A DNA stretch of 64,000 nt, taken from NCBI RefSeq assembly GCF_000430825.1, contig NZ_AUMT01000010.1, positions 123,546-187,545 on the forward strand, given 5' to 3'. Origin of the DNA: Chryseobacterium daeguense DSM 19388 (GTDB taxonomy: Bacteria > Bacteroidota > Bacteroidia > Flavobacteriales > Weeksellaceae). Numbering within the stretch: the first letter of the stretch is position 1; every line of letters starts with the position of its first letter. Below, piece after piece: positions 26,260 through 34,624 of the stretch. A program made the translations under genes and the position numbers. The notes below the pieces were generated by a model. That model was given only the letters and a program-made list of their open reading frames with translations. It was not told the DNA's origin and searched no databases.

Positions 26260-28953
26260 ATGAAATCATATATTTCCAGGATTATTCTTGGCATATTTAT
26301 ATTATCTGCACAATTATTTTTTGCCCAAAATCTTTCTAAAAACCAGTTTAAAGTAAAAGGAAACTGTGATATGTGTAAAGAAAGAATCGAAAGTACAGCG
26401 AAAAAAGCCGGTGCTAAAGAAGCAAGATATTCAGTTGATTCACAAATATTAACCTTAGAAACCGACCCAGCTATTTCCACGGACGAAATATTAAAAAAAG
26501 TCGCCGAAGCAGGTCATGACAATGAAAAGTTTAAAGCAACTGATGAAAGCTATGAAAAGCTTCCCGGATGCTGTCATTATGAAAGAGAAACTCCTGCAAA
26601 AGCTGCAGAAGCTCATCAAAATCATTCAAAAGAAGACAATGAGTTTTATGTAAAAGGCAACTGCGGATCTTGTAAGGCAAGAATAGAAAAAGCAGCAAAA
26701 GATGCTGGTGCAGACTCAGCGGAATGGAATGCGGAAAAGCAAATGGTTACGCTTGATTTTGATCCTGCAAAAACCTCATCAGGCAAAATTTTAAAGAAAA
26801 TTGCGGATGTGGGACATGATAATGAAAAGTACAAATCAAATGACAGTACGTATAAAAACCTTCCTTCATGCTGCCTGTATGACAGGGAAATTCCTTTTGG
26901 GGAAGCTAATCCTAAAGTTCATTTCGAGGAAAATGAACAGTCTGATCATGCAGTACACACCGAAAACTCAGCTTCAAATAAAGAAGACGAGCATAATCAC
27001 AATGAGAAATCTATTGAGGGCGTGACCGTAACCGGCGGAAAAGCCTCAACTTCTTTAAATAAAAAAGATGCCGGACTCATTTTTAATATCGATAAAAAAG
27101 AATTGTTAAAAGCAGCCTGCTGTAATTTATCTGAAAGCTTTGAAACCAATGCAACCGTTGATGTATCGTTTAGCAATGCCGTTACAGGATCAAAACAGCT
27201 GAAAATGTTAGGTTTAGACCAAAAATATACAAGCCTTACAAAAGAATTATTACCCGAAATCCGAGGTCTGGCTTCTGCTTACGGATTGAATTTTATTCCG
27301 GGGAGATGGATTGAAGGCATTCAGCTTACAAAAGGCGGAAGCACTGTTACCAACGGCTACGAAAGTATTACCGGACAGATTAATACAGAATTATTAAAGC
27401 ATGCTGAAAAGTCTGAAACATCTTTAAATATTTTTTCGGATTTTAACGGAAGAGCCGAAGCGAATATTACCCATGTAGAAGCAATTAATCAACACTGGAC
27501 ACAGACATTTTTATTGCATGGAAACGGAACTTTCGGGGACACGGATATGAATGATGACGGTTTTCTTGACAGACTGAAAGGAACTCAGCTAAACGCTGCT
27601 TATCTATTAAATTTCAATGATTTAGATCATTCCGGGTTAGGTTCACATTTTGGAATTAATTTTATACGTGATGAAAGAACTTCCGGCCAAATGGGTTATG
27701 ATAAAAACCTGAGCCAGAAGGAACAGTCTCTTTACGGAGTCGGAATTGATATTTCAAGATTTCAGGTTTGGAATAAAACAGGTTATGTTTTTAAAGGAAA
27801 GCCTTACCAGAGCCTTGGCTGGATGAATCAGTACACTTACCATCAGCAGGACAGTTTTTTCGGACTTAGAAATTACGCCGGAAAACAGCATACTTATTAT
27901 TCAAATCTAATTTTTGAAAATATTTTAGGAAATACAAACTATAAATATAAAGCCGGAGCGAGCTTTTTGTATGACGCTTATGAGGAAACCTATTTAAAAG
28001 ACAATATAAAAAGAAACGAAATTGTTCCCGGAGTTTTTGCAGAATATACATTAACAGGGTTAAAATACACTTTGGTTGCAGGCGCAAGAGTTGATTTTCA
28101 TAACCTTGCAGGGACACAGTTTACCCCAAGAATGAATTTTAAATATGATATTACTCCACAAACCATCTTAAGACTTTCTGCGGGAAGAGGCTTCAGAACG
28201 GCAAATGTCTTTGCGGAAAGCCAGCAGTATTTTGCATCAAACAGATCAATCCAGATTTTGCAGAACGGCGGAAATATCTATGGCCTGAAGCCAGAAATTG
28301 CTTGGAATTATGGTGTAAGCTTACAGCAGGAGTTCAAGCTTTTCGGAAGAAAATCTACCGTTGTAGCAGATTTTTTCAGGACAGATTTTCAGAATCAGGT
28401 ATTGGTGGACCTGGACAGATCACCTCAGCAACTGGTTTTTTATAATTTAGAAGGAAAATCTTTCGCCAATTCTTTCCAGACGCAGTGGGATTTTTCTCCT
28501 TTTAAGAATTTCGATGTAAGATTAGCCTATAAATACTATGATGTTCAGGCAGATTATATGGACGGAAGACGTGAAGTTCCTTTCATGGCGAAGAACAGAG
28601 GTTTTGTGAACCTTGCTTATGCTACTAATAAAAATGATAAAGGCGGATTCTGGAGTTTTGACACCACATTGAATTGGGTAGGAAAACAAAGGCTTCCGAA
28701 CACTTCTGCAAATCCGGAAGAATTTCAACTGCCTGCATATTCCGAATCTTATGCCGTCTTGAATGCTCAGATTTCAAGGAATTTCAACAAAAAGATCAGA
28801 GCGTACGTTGGTGGTGAAAATCTTACTTCCTACTATCAGAAAAATGCCATTGTAGATTTCAAAAATCCTTTCGGGAATTATTTTGATGGAGGAATGGTGT
28901 ATGCGCCGATTATGAAAGCGAATATTTACGTTGGTTTGGATGTTATTTTTTAG
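26260..28953 (+). CDS. TonB-dependent receptor with two N-terminal HMA domains
   Basis: The 897-residue product has a signal peptide (about 1-23) and two heavy-metal-associated domains, the first with GNCDMC (Cys36, Cys39) and the second with GNCGSC (Cys135, Cys138). Each is followed by a CC pair (GCCHYE, SCCLYD). A His-rich linker near 235-250 leads into a plug domain (VEGVTVTGGKAS-like start, YESITGQIN) and a large beta-barrel ending in an aromatic residue (YVGLDVIF). It should take up a metal or metal complex across the outer membrane, copper being the best guess. HMA domains in the periplasm on a receptor are unusual. Confidence 0.88.
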   Translation: MKSYISRIILGIFILSAQLFFAQNLSKNQFKVKGNCDMCKERIESTAKKAGAKEARYSVDSQILTLETDPAISTDEILKKVAEAGHDNEKFKATDESYEKLPGCCHYERETPAKAAEAHQNHSKEDNEFYVKGNCGSCKARIEKAAKDAGADSAEWNAEKQMVTLDFDPAKTSSGKILKKIADVGHDNEKYKSNDSTYKNLPSCCLYDREIPFGEANPKVHFEENEQSDHAVHTENSASNKEDEHNHNEKSIEGVTVTGGKASTSLNKKDAGLIFNIDKKELLKAACCNLSESFETNATVDVSFSNAVTGSKQLKMLGLDQKYTSLTKELLPEIRGLASAYGLNFIPGRWIEGIQLTKGGSTVTNGYESITGQINTELLKHAEKSETSLNIFSDFNGRAEANITHVEAINQHWTQTFLLHGNGTFGDTDMNDDGFLDRLKGTQLNAAYLLNFNDLDHSGLGSHFGINFIRDERTSGQMGYDKNLSQKEQSLYGVGIDISRFQVWNKTGYVFKGKPYQSLGWMNQYTYHQQDSFFGLRNYAGKQHTYYSNLIFENILGNTNYKYKAGASFLYDAYEETYLKDNIKRNEIVPGVFAEYTLTGLKYTLVAGARVDFHNLAGTQFTPRMNFKYDITPQTILRLSAGRGFRTANVFAESQQYFASNRSIQILQNGGNIYGLKPEIAWNYGVSLQQEFKLFGRKSTVVADFFRTDFQNQVLVDLDRSPQQLVFYNLEGKSFANSFQTQWDFSPFKNFDVRLAYKYYDVQADYMDGRREVPFMAKNRGFVNLAYATNKNDKGGFWSFDTTLNWVGKQRLPNTSANPEEFQLPAYSESYAVLNAQISRNFNKKIRAYVGGENLTSYYQKNAIVDFKNPFGNYFDGGMVYAPIMKANIYVGLDVIF

Positions 28954-29022
28954 GTTTGAGTGTTTGAGAGTTTTAAAGCTTGAGTGATTTTCAAATTATT
29001 TCATTCTCAAATTTTCAAATTA

Positions 29023-29070
29023 AAAAGGCATGGTTTCAATAATTTAATGTTAAAGAAACCATGCTTTTTT
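29023..29070 (+). terminator. Intrinsic terminator after the TonB receptor gene
   Basis: GCATGGTTTC and GAAACCATGC form a perfect 10-bp stem with a 17-nt loop, followed by six T. Confidence 0.75.
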
Positions 29071-29094
29071 GTATCTTTAAACTAAAGTAAATGC

Positions 29095-29961
29095 ATGCCA
29101 CACCCGCTTATTTTTGAGGATAATTATAAAAAGCTCGGCCTTGAATTTTTTTCAGATAAAAACTTTGAAATAATTAATGGAAATAAATTCAGATATGATA
29201 TTAAAGTATTTTTTATTCCTGCCGGTTATGAGCTCTCCGTGGATTTTAATCATTTTACAACTACTAAACCCACTCTGTTTTTTCTTACCAATCAGCATCT
29301 GAAAGTAGAAAAAGGACAAGAGGAAGCCGTACTTTTATACTACAACCGTGACTTTTACTGCATCCAGATTCATGATAAAGAAGTGGCCTGTGACGGGCTT
29401 CTCTTTCATAATGTCTTTGAAATTCCTTTTGTAGAGATGAATTCCGATGAAACCGACATCATTAAAAATTTATTTCAAAACATAAAAGATGAGCTGGAAT
29501 CAAAAGATTCCTCCGCCGAAGAAATGATCCGTACTTATGTGAAGCAGATCATCATCCGTGCCACCAGAAAATGGAAGAAGCAAAATCTTGACAATGACAC
29601 TATCAAAATTCCCGGCAGCGAAATGGATATTTTCCGGGATTTCAGCAGGCATCTTGAAATTCATTTCAGAAACAAACACAATGTGGCAGATTACGCAGAC
29701 CTCCTCCATCTCGCTCCAAAAACACTGACTCATAAATTTAAAAGCTTAAACCTGGAATCTCCCAATCAGTTTATCATCAACAGGATTCTTCTGGAAGCCA
29801 AAAGGCTCTTATTCTACACAGATAAGCCCGTAAAAGAGATTGCCTATGACCTGGGCTATGAAGATCCGGCTTATTTCAACCGTCTTTTCACCAATAAAAT
29901 AGGAAGTACTCCTTCAAATTTCAAAAAAAATTACGCTTCGGGAAAAAAGTACAATATTTAA
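29095..29961 (+). CDS. AraC family transcriptional regulator
   Basis: The 288-residue product has an N-terminal cupin-like sensing region (about 10-130) and a C-terminal double HTH: NVADYADLLHLAPKTLTHKFKSL, then the second helix pair with PVKEIAYDLGYEDPAYFNRLFTNKIGSTPSNFKKNY. It is monocistronic, between the metal receptor and osmC. Whether it controls either neighbour is unknown; the terminator on its left separates it from the receptor gene. Confidence 0.9.
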   Translation: MPHPLIFEDNYKKLGLEFFSDKNFEIINGNKFRYDIKVFFIPAGYELSVDFNHFTTTKPTLFFLTNQHLKVEKGQEEAVLLYYNRDFYCIQIHDKEVACDGLLFHNVFEIPFVEMNSDETDIIKNLFQNIKDELESKDSSAEEMIRTYVKQIIIRATRKWKKQNLDNDTIKIPGSEMDIFRDFSRHLEIHFRNKHNVADYADLLHLAPKTLTHKFKSLNLESPNQFIINRILLEAKRLLFYTDKPVKEIAYDLGYEDPAYFNRLFTNKIGSTPSNFKKNYASGKKYNI

Positions 29962-29997
29962 GTCTTTTTATCTATTTATTTAAAACAATAACCGATA

Positions 29998-30005
29998 TAT
30001 CTTTG
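29998..30005 (+). promoter_or_regulatory. -7 promoter element for osmC
   Basis: TATCTTTG matches TAnnTTTG, 45 nt before the osmC start. Confidence 0.55.
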
Positions 30006-30050
30006 TAACATCAAAAACAAACAACATAACAACTAAAAAATAAAGCAATT

Positions 30051-30470
30051 ATGAAACGTAACGCAACAGCCGTTTGGAACGGTACCATCAAAGAAGGAAA
30101 CGGACACATCACTACTCAAAGCACAACTTTAAACCAGACTCAATATTCTTTCAACAGCCGTTTTGCTGACGGAGTCGGGACAAATCCTGAAGAATTACTG
30201 GCAGCAGCTCATGCAGGATGTTTCACCATGAAGCTGAGCGCAGAACTTTCTCAGGCAGGTTTTACTCCGGAAGAATTAACTACAAAATCTGTAATCACTT
30301 TAGACCCGAACATCGGGAAAATCACAAAATCTGAATTGACTTTAACAGCAAAAGTTCCGGGAATTTCAGAAGAAGAATTTCAAAAATATGCTAAAATCGC
30401 TGAAGAAGGATGCCCGGTAAGCGCAGCTTTCAACTTTGAGATTACTTTGAATGCTACTTTAGCTAACTAA
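30051..30470 (+). CDS. OsmC family peroxiredoxin
   Basis: The 139-residue product reduces organic hydroperoxides with a Cys pair. The peroxidatic Cys is in AAAHAGCFTMKLS and the resolving Cys in AEEGCPVSAAF; the family start TAVWNGTIKEGNGHIT is present. The OsmC rather than Ohr subgroup is suggested by the start phrase and length. It is monocistronic, with a terminator immediately after it. It marks the left edge of the two-gene insert that follows. Confidence 0.92.
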   Translation: MKRNATAVWNGTIKEGNGHITTQSTTLNQTQYSFNSRFADGVGTNPEELLAAAHAGCFTMKLSAELSQAGFTPEELTTKSVITLDPNIGKITKSELTLTAKVPGISEEEFQKYAKIAEEGCPVSAAFNFEITLNATLAN

Positions 30471-30485
30471 GAATTTATTAATAAT

Positions 30486-30514
30486 AAAAATGTGTGGAAA
30501 CTTCACACATTTTT
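30486..30514 (+). terminator. Intrinsic terminator after osmC
   Basis: A perfect 11-bp stem, AAAAATGTGTG with its complement, and a 7-nt loop. Confidence 0.8.
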
Positions 30515-30526
30515 ATTTGCTAAACA

Positions 30527-30560
30527 CGACCAGTTTTGTCGTATATAAACTTTACATTTG
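30527..30560 (+). promoter_or_regulatory. WYL-regulon box a with promoter
   Basis: CGACCAGTTTTGTCG (30527-30541) lies exactly 11 nt before TACATTTG (30553-30560). It is the same composite as five sites in the 47-59 kb island. It stands about 100 nt before the first gene of the two-gene unit. Confidence 0.7.
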
Positions 30561-30623
30561 TAATATACGAATATAAATTTTGAACTTATAATAAGTTTTA
30601 TGCGTTCGGAACCAAAAAATATA

Positions 30624-30631
30624 TAAATTTG
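30624..30631 (+). promoter_or_regulatory. Second -7 element before the two-gene unit
   Basis: TAAATTTG matches TAnnTTTG, 30 nt before the ATG at 30662. It could give box-independent expression. Confidence 0.4.
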
Positions 30632-30661
30632 TATTTTAGCAGATATCATAATAATTTTAAT

Positions 30662-31801
30662 ATGTCAACAGAGAAGATTTTTATATCGCCTAGACTTGAA
30701 GGACATCGTTTTGATGATCACACACTTCCTGTTAGTCTTTTAGAAGATTTTTCTGCTTTTGAAGAACTAATTTTTGAGCTCGCGAAAAAAATATACTTAG
30801 ACCAAAATCCACAAAGAAAAAGAGTTCCTAAAGGATTCACTGATAATGTTTATTTAAAACTTTCTAAAATCGAAGAAGGTAGTACAATTCCACAGATATT
30901 AATTGCAGTTGCAACAAGTATCTCTACCCCAACTATTCCTATTGATAATGATGAATATTTTAGTTATTTTGAAAAAGCACGAGATAAAGTCTTTGAAATA
31001 GTTGAAAGTGCAAATTCTGGAAAGTCAGTTGAAATGGATAGTAAATTTCTAAATTACTTTAGTCGTATTGGCAAAAATTTAGAAGATGGTGAAACAATAG
31101 ACTTTTTAAACTCTACGTTACTAAATAGAAATGTTAAATTAAACAAAAATACGAGAAGAAAGATACTTTTATCTAGGGAAGAGAAACTTGTTTACTCTGA
31201 AATAATTCATGAAAATGTCCTTATATCTTCAATTGATAAAAAAAATAAAATTTTCCATGTTGAATTAAAAGACTCTACGTTTGAACAACCTATAATTGAT
31301 GATTTTTGCGATACTATTTATTTGGCATTTCAAGAATATGAAAACAAAACTCTAGTTTCTTTGAAAGCAACTGGCATATTTAATGAACAAAATAAACTTG
31401 TACATATAGAGGATATTCAATCAATGGATGTGTTAGATGCTTATGATATTAATGTTAGATTGCAAAGTTTATTTCAATTAGAAGATAAGTGGTATGATGG
31501 TATTCAAGGCAAAGTCATAAATAAAGAAAAAGCCAATATTTTTGAAAGTTTCTTTAAAAATTATTTTAATTCTAACTTACAACTTCCTGCCATATTTCCA
31601 ACGTTAAATGGCGATCTTGTTCTTGAATGGAAAAAAGGTGAAATTGAAATTTCCTTAGAAGTTAATTTAAGTAATTTAAATGCAGAATTATTTTATTTCG
31701 AGATGGATAATGACCATAATGATTTTCAGGAAGAAATTAATTTAAATCTCAATTCTGAATGGGAAAAAATTAATAATCTTATTGCAAAAAGTATCATCTA
31801 A
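30662..31801 (+). CDS. Uncharacterised protein, first gene of a coupled pair
   Basis: The 379-residue product is cytoplasmic in appearance, with no signal peptide or membrane segment. The start MSTEKIFISPRLEGHRF is preferred over a reading 11 residues longer. Recognisable phrases are LIFELAKKIYLDQNP, RKRVPKGFTDNVYLKLSKIEEGS and a C-terminal beta-rich region with DLVLEWKKGEIEISLEVN. I recall similar proteins from diverse bacteria but no function. The stop codon overlaps the next start as TAATG, so translation of the pair is coupled. Base composition is more AT-rich than the neighbours, suggesting acquisition. Confidence 0.7.
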   Translation: MSTEKIFISPRLEGHRFDDHTLPVSLLEDFSAFEELIFELAKKIYLDQNPQRKRVPKGFTDNVYLKLSKIEEGSTIPQILIAVATSISTPTIPIDNDEYFSYFEKARDKVFEIVESANSGKSVEMDSKFLNYFSRIGKNLEDGETIDFLNSTLLNRNVKLNKNTRRKILLSREEKLVYSEIIHENVLISSIDKKNKIFHVELKDSTFEQPIIDDFCDTIYLAFQEYENKTLVSLKATGIFNEQNKLVHIEDIQSMDVLDAYDINVRLQSLFQLEDKWYDGIQGKVINKEKANIFESFFKNYFNSNLQLPAIFPTLNGDLVLEWKKGEIEISLEVNLSNLNAELFYFEMDNDHNDFQEEINLNLNSEWEKINNLIAKSII

Positions 31802-32205
31802 TGAACGAAGAAACATTACTACATAGACAGATACATCCTACTTGGGTTCAGAATGACACTATATCTTCCCAAGCGTTTTTAGCAGAAAATAATATTGCAT
31901 CATTAGCATTTATCCCATCTGAGAAAGATGATAAAAAATTATCTGTATATAATGGTGATAAGTTTTCACCTAAAGAATCATATATTCACTTCACTTCTGA
32001 ATACAAATCAACTGGAGTATTATCTGTAACAATTGATGAAGTAAATTCAGTAGGTGATTTAAAGGTAGAAGAAGATAATAATCCCTTTGATGGTCACTCT
32101 AATATAGATTACAATAATGTTGAAAACGCAACTCAAATAAAAAAGAAAGCAAAAAAGATAAAAAATCTAGCCGTCCAGAGAGGATGGACTCATAAAGAGG
32201 ATTAG
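31801..32205 (+). CDS. Uncharacterised protein, second gene of a coupled pair
   Basis: The 134-residue product starts at the A of the preceding stop codon. Conserved-looking phrases are LLHRQIHPTWVQND, SSQAFLAENNIASLAFIPSEKDDKKLSVYNGDKFSP and a basic C-terminus (KKKAKKIKNLAVQRGWTHKED). I recall this small family only as an unnamed partner of proteins like the one upstream. The basic tail could bind nucleic acid, which is inference. A terminator follows directly. Confidence 0.7.
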   Translation: MNEETLLHRQIHPTWVQNDTISSQAFLAENNIASLAFIPSEKDDKKLSVYNGDKFSPKESYIHFTSEYKSTGVLSVTIDEVNSVGDLKVEEDNNPFDGHSNIDYNNVENATQIKKKAKKIKNLAVQRGWTHKED

Positions 32206-32215
32206 CTTAGAAATT

Positions 32216-32244
32216 AAATCTGAATATTTGAAATATTCAGATTT
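32216..32244 (+). terminator. Terminator of the two-gene unit
   Basis: A perfect 14-bp AT-rich stem, AAATCTGAATATTT with its complement around one base, followed by T-rich sequence. Confidence 0.7.
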
Positions 32245-32253
32245 AATTTTGAA

Positions 32254-32280
32254 AAAAATATACCATTCGGTATATTTTTG
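32254..32280 (+). promoter_or_regulatory. TetR operator overlapping the promoter
   Basis: AAAAATATACC and its exact complement flank ATTC (32254-32279). The right arm overlaps TATTTTTG (32273-32280), a -7 element 26 nt before the TetR start. A repressor bound here would cover the promoter, so autoregulation is likely. Confidence 0.75.
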
Positions 32281-32306
32281 TACATTTGTACCATTATCAA
32301 TTGAAA

Positions 32307-32912
32307 ATGTCAAAAGCAGAAAAGACAAAACAATTCATTATTGAAAAAACCGCAACTTTGTTCAACACCAAAGGCTATACTTCCACGTCGCTTTCAGACA
32401 TTACGGAAGCTACGGGGCTTACCAAAGGAAGTGTCTATGGAAATTTTGAAAACAAAGATGAAGTAGCATTGGAGGTGTACAAGTATAATTCCGGCTTGCT
32501 TGGAAAAAATATGGCACATTCGCTTAGCAATGAATTTTCCACGACAATTGATAAACTGCATGCTTTTGTTGATTTTTACCGTAAATGCTGGAAATCTGTT
32601 TTTGAAAACGGCGGATGCCCATTAATGAACGCTGCCACAGAAGCCGATGATAAATTTCCAACTTTAAAAGAACAGGTTACACAATCTTTCGCAGGGTGGA
32701 TAAAGAACCTTTCAGAAATTATCATTCAGGGGCAGGAAAATGGAGAAATTCATAAAGAATTAAATGCTGAAGAATACGGATCATTGTTTATTATGATCGT
32801 AGAGGGCGGCATTTTACTTTCAAAAACCACCGGTGAAGAAAAATACCTCAATCTTGCTCTCGACAGAATATTATTAATCATAGATAAAGAATTAAAACTC
32901 CTTCCATCATAA
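32307..32912 (+). CDS. TetR/AcrR family regulator
   Basis: The 201-residue product has the N-terminal TetR HTH: FIIEKTATLFNTKGYTSTSLSDITEATGLTKGSVYGNFENKDEVALEV, followed by the ligand-binding helices. The start is the Met of MSKAEKTK; the longer reading would enter the promoter. It heads an operon with thiolase, thioesterase and ketoacyl synthase genes (10, 7 and 0 nt gaps), so it probably senses an acyl-CoA or related lipid. Confidence 0.92.
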   Translation: MSKAEKTKQFIIEKTATLFNTKGYTSTSLSDITEATGLTKGSVYGNFENKDEVALEVYKYNSGLLGKNMAHSLSNEFSTTIDKLHAFVDFYRKCWKSVFENGGCPLMNAATEADDKFPTLKEQVTQSFAGWIKNLSEIIIQGQENGEIHKELNAEEYGSLFIMIVEGGILLSKTTGEEKYLNLALDRILLIIDKELKLLPS

Positions 32913-32922
32913 ACTTTACAAT

Positions 32923-34191
32923 ATGGAAACAAAAAAAGTGGCCATTGTAGGATACAACAGAATTCCTTTTGCCAGAATCAATACAGCCTATGCAGATAAA
33001 GGAAACCAGGATTTACTGGTTCCCGCGCTGAACGGTCTTATTAATAAATACAATCTCAAAGGAAAACTTTTGGGAGAAGTCGCCGGCGGTGCCGTAATCA
33101 AGCATATTTCCGAAAGCAACCTCATCAGAGAATCTGTAATGGAAACCTCTCTGGACCCCGCAACTCCGGCTTGCGATCTTCAGCAAGCCTGCGATACAGG
33201 AATTGAAGCTGCCATTTATATCGGGAATAAAATTGCCCTCGGCCAGATCGAAAGTGGAATTGCCTGCGGTGTTGAAGCCATGAGCGATATTCCTTTTGAA
33301 TCTTCACCGAAGTTAAGAAAAGCCTTGTTAAAGGCTAATAAAGAAAAATCCGTTTTTGGAAAAGTAAAACAATTATTAAGTCCAAAAATAAAAGACTGGA
33401 TGCCGATTCCCTATAAAGGCCAGGAACCTAAAACCGGGCTCGTGATGGGCGGCCACACAGAAATTACTGCAAAATATTACCAGATTTCACGCGAAGATCA
33501 GGATGAACTGGCTCTAAAAAGCCACCAGAATATGGCAAAAGCCTATGATGAAGGTTTTTTTGATGATATGATTACTCCTGCTTATGGTTTGAATACGGAT
33601 AATAATCTTCGCAGGGATACAAGTTTAGAAAAATTAGCTTCATTAAAGCCGGCTTTTGACAAACAAAACGGGACTTTAACAGCCGGAAATTCAACACCTT
33701 TTACCGATGGAGCCTCTGCAGTTTTATTAGCAAGTGAAGAATGGGCAAAAGATAATAATCTTCCTGTTTTAGCATATATCACCTTCTCTGAAGTTGCAGG
33801 AATTGAATATGTGGAAAATAAACAAAACCTATTGCTTGCTCCTGTTTTCGCCGCCGACAGAATGTTAAAAAAAGCAGGCATGAGTTTGGAAGATTTTGAT
33901 TATTATGAAATCCATGAAGCTTTCGCGGCACAGGTTTTAGCGACCCTAAAAATATGGGAAAATGATGATTTAGCTAAAAAATTCGGGCTGGAAAAAGCAT
34001 TGGGAAAAATTGACCGAAATAAATTAAACGTAAAAGGCGGAAGCCTTGCCGTAGCTCATCCCTTTGCAGCAACTGGAGGAAGAATTATAGGAACCCTGGC
34101 CAAACTTTTAGATGAAAAAGGAAGCGGAAAAGGATTCATTTCCATCTGCGCAGCCCGTGGACAGGGAGTTACGATGATTTTAGAAAAATAA
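32923..34191 (+). CDS. Acetyl-CoA C-acyltransferase (thiolase), FadI-like
   Basis: The 422-residue product is a thiolase, cleaving or forming 3-ketoacyl-CoA. Visible features are the nucleophilic Cys in LQQACDTGIEA, the GGHTEITAKYYQISREDQDELALKSH region, YEIHEAFAAQVLA, the His in AVAHPFAATGGRI and the second Cys in ICAARGQGVTM. The EIHEAFA and length resemble FadI-type thiolases. In this operon without other beta-oxidation genes, the direction of the reaction is open. Confidence 0.9.
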   Translation: METKKVAIVGYNRIPFARINTAYADKGNQDLLVPALNGLINKYNLKGKLLGEVAGGAVIKHISESNLIRESVMETSLDPATPACDLQQACDTGIEAAIYIGNKIALGQIESGIACGVEAMSDIPFESSPKLRKALLKANKEKSVFGKVKQLLSPKIKDWMPIPYKGQEPKTGLVMGGHTEITAKYYQISREDQDELALKSHQNMAKAYDEGFFDDMITPAYGLNTDNNLRRDTSLEKLASLKPAFDKQNGTLTAGNSTPFTDGASAVLLASEEWAKDNNLPVLAYITFSEVAGIEYVENKQNLLLAPVFAADRMLKKAGMSLEDFDYYEIHEAFAAQVLATLKIWENDDLAKKFGLEKALGKIDRNKLNVKGGSLAVAHPFAATGGRIIGTLAKLLDEKGSGKGFISICAARGQGVTMILEK

Positions 34192-34198
34192 AACTGAT

Positions 34199-34624
34199 AT
34201 GGACAGATTAGCACAATTACAGCAATTCATCGGAAAGGAATTTACCCAATCTCCTTCACCGTTCATGAAATGGCTCAATCCTGTAGTACTTTCCGCAGAA
34301 GAAGGACAGCTGGAGTTTCAGTATAAAGTAAGAGCGGAATGGCTGAACCCGATAGGAAATCTCCACGGCGGCGTTACCGCTGCTATTGTATACGACATCA
34401 TTGGGGCCACTATGTTTTCTTTGAACGAAACTTCTTTCATAACCACCATAAATAATGTCATAGATTATTTTTCAACTGCAAAAGAAAATGATAATATTGT
34501 AGCGGAAACTAAAATCATTAAAAGAGGAAAACAATTTGTAAATGCACAATGCGAAATATGGAACGCAGATAAAACACGCTTGATTGCAAGAGGAACCTCT
34601 AATTTATTCAAAATCAACAATTAA
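34199..34624 (+). CDS. PaaI-type hotdog thioesterase
   Basis: The 141-residue product is a hotdog-fold thioesterase: the catalytic region WLNPIGNLHGGVTAAIVYDIIGATMF carries the family HGG motif, followed by INNVIDYFSTAKENDNIVAETKIIKRGKQF. It should hydrolyse acyl-CoA or a similar thioester. It lies 7 nt after the thiolase and abuts the ketoacyl synthase start. Confidence 0.88.
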   Translation: MDRLAQLQQFIGKEFTQSPSPFMKWLNPVVLSAEEGQLEFQYKVRAEWLNPIGNLHGGVTAAIVYDIIGATMFSLNETSFITTINNVIDYFSTAKENDNIVAETKIIKRGKQFVNAQCEIWNADKTRLIARGTSNLFKINN

